Shown here: positions 30,974 through 33,834 of the stretch, piece after piece
Layout of the letters: every line of letters begins with the position of its first letter
Numbering within the stretch: position 1 is the stretch's first letter
NCBI RefSeq assembly: GCF_002902285.1
Contig: NZ_PPRU01000034.1
Span: 1-33,834, forward strand
Origin: Staphylococcus simulans
GTDB lineage: Bacteria; Bacillota; Bacilli; Staphylococcales; Staphylococcaceae
Length of the DNA stretch: 33,834 nt
Direction of reading: 5' to 3'
Translations under genes and position numbers: made by a program
The notes under the pieces: generated by a model
What the model was told of the DNA's origin: nothing
Database searches by the model: none
The model's input: only the letters and a program-made list of their open reading frames with translations

Positions 30974-32033
30974 AATAGTAGCCTCCTTTAGTATCTTTAA
31001 GTTTGATGGATGGGTGAGAAATACGATTTTTTAGTTTTGTTTTTTCTATGACGTTCATATTATCTTTGGTGATTTTATCTCCGGAAGTCTTAATCGGTGT
31101 AATCATGAAGTCACTGCGATTTCCATCCCATGATTGTTGAACCGCTAAGCCTTTTTTATTCTCAGATAAGAAATCATCTGAAGTGACATTACCTAAACTG
31201 TAGAAGATTGGTGTATTTTGATGTTCTTCAATTTTTTGAATCACTGTATTATGGCCTAAGACCACATCAGCACCTGCTTCTGCTAGGGCGTGACCGTAAG
31301 TCTTCTGACGGCTTGTGACATGTGGTTCATCTGGAATACCCCAGTCTACATTGACAACAACCATGTCATTTTCTTCTTTAAGTTTTTTCACTAATGGAAC
31401 AAAGATTTTCGGATCTAAAGCGATAGATGTTGTGGCTTTATTCGCATTCGTATATTTTGAGTTGATGTCTGTAAATGACACAGTCGCAATTTTCTTACCA
31501 TGAATCGTCTTATGAGATACTTTACTGTTTAATGGGTTTGAACCATTACCGGTTAAAAAGTTATAACCGTATTTTTGATTGGCTTGTTTTTCAATTTGTT
31601 TCATATCTGCGAGGTCTACTGCGTTGTTGGTCAAATTAAGATTTGTAAAGCCAAGTGATTTCATAAATGCGATATTATCTAAGTTCTTTTTGACGTTCTT
31701 AGATGGATTTTTAGATACGCGATTGATATTCAAGCTAGTTGAAGCATAATCACTTTCTTTAATGATGCTGTGAATGGGGTCGAACATATCATCTAAGTCA
31801 CTTTGTCTGATGTATTTATTCAAATTGACATTACCAAAGTAAGCTAAGTGAATATCATCTTTATGTTTAGCGAAGACATCGACCTTATGTGTTTTAGCAG
31901 TGGCCATGAGCGTTATGAGTAGTATCAGCGCAACGATAGACACAACTAACATGTATTTAGAATTATGCTTCTTTTGATTTTTGGATTTCTTTAAAATCCA
32001 ATTCTCTATATTGAAACGTTGCTTGTTAGCCAT
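30963..32033 (-). CDS. capA: Poly-gamma-glutamate capsule protein CapA
   Basis: A 356-residue membrane-anchored protein of the PGA_cap/CapA (PgsA) family, anchored by one helix at 27-45 with the rest outside. It aligns along its length with PgsA: YFGNVNLNKYI for FVGDxxxGRYV, LTNNAVDLAD for xxNNHxxDYG, VNVDWGIPDE for VxxHWGxEY, VVLGHNTVIQKIE for IIGHHPHVLEPIE, and IFYSLGN. The metal-binding residues of the metallophosphatase fold are replaced: Asp to Asn68, NNH to NNA138, HWG to D230-WG, and HHPH to HNTV. It therefore looks non-catalytic and may be a structural or transport subunit of the synthase. ATG 32033 follows AAGGAG. It lies 14 bases behind capC and overlaps capE. Confidence 0.93.
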   Translation of the reverse strand: MANKQRFNIENWILKKSKNQKKHNSKYMLVVSIVALILLITLMATAKTHKVDVFAKHKDDIHLAYFGNVNLNKYIRQSDLDDMFDPIHSIIKESDYASTSLNINRVSKNPSKNVKKNLDNIAFMKSLGFTNLNLTNNAVDLADMKQIEKQANQKYGYNFLTGNGSNPLNSKVSHKTIHGKKIATVSFTDINSKYTNANKATTSIALDPKIFVPLVKKLKEENDMVVVNVDWGIPDEPHVTSRQKTYGHALAEAGADVVLGHNTVIQKIEEHQNTPIFYSLGNVTSDDFLSENKKGLAVQQSWDGNRSDFMITPIKTSGDKITKDNMNVIEKTKLKNRISHPSIKLKDTKGGYYYEN

Positions 32034-32047
32034 ACTCTAACTCCTTC

Positions 32048-32500
32048 TTATTTGATAAAGCTATATGCGAATAACACGACGTACGTGATACAAGTCAGCA
32101 GCATACATGAAGCTAACGTAGTGATTGTACCTTGTTTTTGAATGGTATTCGCGATAATGCCTGGAATGACAATACCGATACCGGATATCTGCACGACCTC
32201 AAAGGGGGTCAGTGGATATATCAAGTCAAAAACGAATTTTATAATCATGCCGGTTAAAATCATTGCGGCGAACTTTCTACGTCCATAAAGTAAAGCAACT
32301 TTACTAATACCGTGTGCCACAATGAAGTATGTCAGACAGCTGATAATCAGTACTGACAGCAACATAATAGGTTGATCAAATATTAAAGCTAAATAACCAG
32401 GTACTACGAGCCCTGCAGGATTGATACCGAATTTCTCAGCGAATATCAAGCTGAGTACGATACCTACAAATAATGAGAAATACAGCTCTGAACCTACCAA
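32048..32500 (-). CDS. capC: Poly-gamma-glutamate synthase membrane subunit CapC
   Basis: A 150-residue integral membrane protein with about five helices, matching CapC/PgsC. Typical stretches are ELYFSLFVGIVLSLIFAEKFGINPAGLVVPGYLALIFDQP at the N-terminus, LLYGRRKFAAMILTGMIIK in the middle and ISGIGIVIPGIIANTIQKQG. With CapB it forms the membrane synthase that makes the gamma-linked polymer. Translation probably starts at TTG 32500, two bases after the capB stop codon, behind GGATGG within the end of capB; the tight spacing implies coupled synthesis of CapB and CapC. Confidence 0.95.
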   Translation of the reverse strand: MVGSELYFSLFVGIVLSLIFAEKFGINPAGLVVPGYLALIFDQPIMLLSVLIISCLTYFIVAHGISKVALLYGRRKFAAMILTGMIIKFVFDLIYPLTPFEVVQISGIGIVIPGIIANTIQKQGTITTLASCMLLTCITYVVLFAYSFIK

Positions 32501-32502
32501 AA

Positions 32503-33660
32503 TTAATCCATCCCTTCTAATAAATTCACGACTTTCTTGCCGTTACCATGAATATTGCCGACACAAAATACTAGTGCCGATTTGGATTCCTCATAGATTG
32601 CTTGTTCTACTTCTTCGAAAGGTCTTCCTTCAAAGTTCAAGTATTTTTTATCTGGTTGAGATTTCATGACTTCTGTCACAAGCTGCGTACTCTTGCCGAC
32701 ACAAATCAACGTGTCGAAGTCTACGTCAGTAATGAAATCTTCAGCAAAGAGTTTTGTTCTATCTAAACGGTCACCACGACAATTCAAAATAATGACTTTC
32801 TTTTCATAGGGGTATTTGTAGTCGATTACTTTTTGGAGAATCGCTTTAGATGACTGAGGTTCGTTTGCGGCGAAGGCATTAACGAAGATGTTCTTAGTAT
32901 CGTTCTTATGATAGTAGTGTATATGTACTGCGCCACTATCAGGCGGTGCGTTCAACATACCTTCAATTGCGACATCTGGATTGGCGCCGATTGCTTTTGC
33001 GACACCCATCGCAATCGCGACATTGTCAGGGAAGACGATATAGTCGAATTTTCTAAGTAAATCTTCTTCAACTTTATCTCTGTCCACGACAATCGTTTCA
33101 GTGTTGCGTTTATCTGCGACTTTCTTAAAGAAGTCTGTGTAATCGTCTTTCATGATGACAAGTTTTCCGTTATAAGGAATTGTTGCGGTAAATGCTTCTG
33201 CCACTTCATCTAATGTCGGACCTAAAGTTTCCATATGGTCTTCCATGACATTGACGATGACACCCACATTCGCTTTTAACAGCTTTTCTTGAAAGACGAT
33301 TTGATAGTCTGGATTGACGGCCATACATTCATTGACGATGGCTTTACCTTTGTTGTCGATGACATTCTGCAAAATATCCTTTTGCTCTCCGATGTTCGGG
33401 CCTTGAGGTTTACGAACGACTGGATACTCTTCTTCATCAAACCAATACAGCATTCGGGCATCAGTTCCTGTTGTTTTACCAATAACTTGGTAGTTATCTT
33501 CTCGTAAGATGCCGTAGATTAATCGAGTAATGGTGGACTTACCGCGAATACCGTTAATGTTGATACGTATCGGGATCTGTTTGATACGTTTTCTATGTAC
33601 ATGCATTTCACGAATGCCAAGTACTAAAATCAAGGCGGAAAATATGATTACTAATAACAA
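32503..33660 (-). CDS. capB: Poly-gamma-glutamate synthase ATP-dependent ligase CapB
   Basis: A 385-residue Mur-ligase-like amide ligase that uses ATP to join glutamates by their gamma carboxyl. One N-terminal membrane segment is followed by the P-loop NGIRGKST (about 36-43), GKAIVNECMAVNPDYQ near 95, VGVIVNVMEDHMETLG near 130, and the C-terminal CRGDRLDRT and FCVGNIHGNGKKVV segments. It is the first gene of the capsule operon. TTG 33660 has ideal spacing behind CGAGGTG; GTG 33669 lies within that site but cannot be excluded. The N-terminal difference is only three residues. Confidence 0.94.
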   Translation of the reverse strand: MLLVIIFSALILVLGIREMHVHRKRIKQIPIRININGIRGKSTITRLIYGILREDNYQVIGKTTGTDARMLYWFDEEEYPVVRKPQGPNIGEQKDILQNVIDNKGKAIVNECMAVNPDYQIVFQEKLLKANVGVIVNVMEDHMETLGPTLDEVAEAFTATIPYNGKLVIMKDDYTDFFKKVADKRNTETIVVDRDKVEEDLLRKFDYIVFPDNVAIAMGVAKAIGANPDVAIEGMLNAPPDSGAVHIHYYHKNDTKNIFVNAFAANEPQSSKAILQKVIDYKYPYEKKVIILNCRGDRLDRTKLFAEDFITDVDFDTLICVGKSTQLVTEVMKSQPDKKYLNFEGRPFEEVEQAIYEESKSALVFCVGNIHGNGKKVVNLLEGMD

Positions 33661-33834
33661 AATTTTCACCTCGTTTTTTTATCCCCGAACAGATTAACAT
33701 ATCAAATATTAAAAAAATCTAATTTTACTAAAATGTAAGAATGTTTATTATTTGTTAGAAAAATTTAATAGATTTTAGTTAAAACCTATCAATTAGCATT
33801 AAATAATTAAAATGTCATAATATACAGGCAAATG
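33661..33834. other. AT-rich region upstream of the capsule operon
   Basis: This 170-base edge region should hold the capB promoter on the minus strand, but it is so AT-rich that no pair of -35/-10 elements stands out. I see no gene in it. Confidence 0.4.

Noticed and set aside
1..33834. CRISPR arrays, tRNA or rRNA genes, insertion sequences, prophage genes
   Set aside because: None were seen. The only regular repeat is the Ala-Asp coding array, and no transposase, integrase or tRNA-like fold was found by reading.

Overview
The window looks like chromosome of a coagulase-negative Staphylococcus. The evidence is low-GC coding, strong AGGAGG-type ribosome binding sites, an LPDTG surface protein, a dehydrosqualene synthase (CrtM), a PutP proline carrier and a malate/lactate:quinone oxidoreductase very close to staphylococcal proteins as I recall them, and a staphylococcal-type poly-gamma-glutamate capsule operon. 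The species cannot be named from the sequence alone.

Layout. 1-444 is the 3' end of a wall-anchored protein with an Ala-Asp dipeptide repeat, followed by an unrecognised 538-residue protein (515-2131). On the minus strand follow an XRE regulator with two paralogous DERQ membrane proteins (2183-3077), then an SDR dehydrogenase and an NtaA/SnaA-type flavin monooxygenase (3193-5279). This pair has a complete TPP riboswitch leader: promoter, aptamer and intrinsic terminator. Plus-strand genes then include a small coiled-coil membrane protein, a YfcC-type carrier with a DUF1722 protein, a lone crtM, glycerate kinase, a short YhgE/Pip exporter with a MarR regulator behind three DNA dyads, and a zinc-free MDR oxidoreductase. 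A CPBP protease and a pyridoxamine-oxidase-like protein lie on the minus strand among them.

15.6-25 kb is a metabolic stretch. It holds mqo/lqo with a Fur-like box in its promoter, a decayed hydantoinase A gene (17634-18207), putP behind a long non-coding leader with a cre-like site, an acyl-CoA synthetase, an SGNH esterase, and an NhaC antiporter whose -35 is overlapped by a perfect cre site.

25.7-33.7 kb is a poly-gamma-glutamate module. capB-capC-capA-capE-capD run on the minus strand; capE is a 58-residue gene overlapping both neighbours. A YfhO-type membrane protein follows, and a secreted zinc poly-gamma-glutamate hydrolase converges on it. CapA lacks the usual metal ligands and CapD lacks the usual catalytic Thr, so this locus may work differently from the Bacillus systems.

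The best candidates for undescribed biology are the thiamine-regulated SDR/monooxygenase pair and the capsule locus with diverged CapA/CapD plus a dedicated secreted hydrolase.
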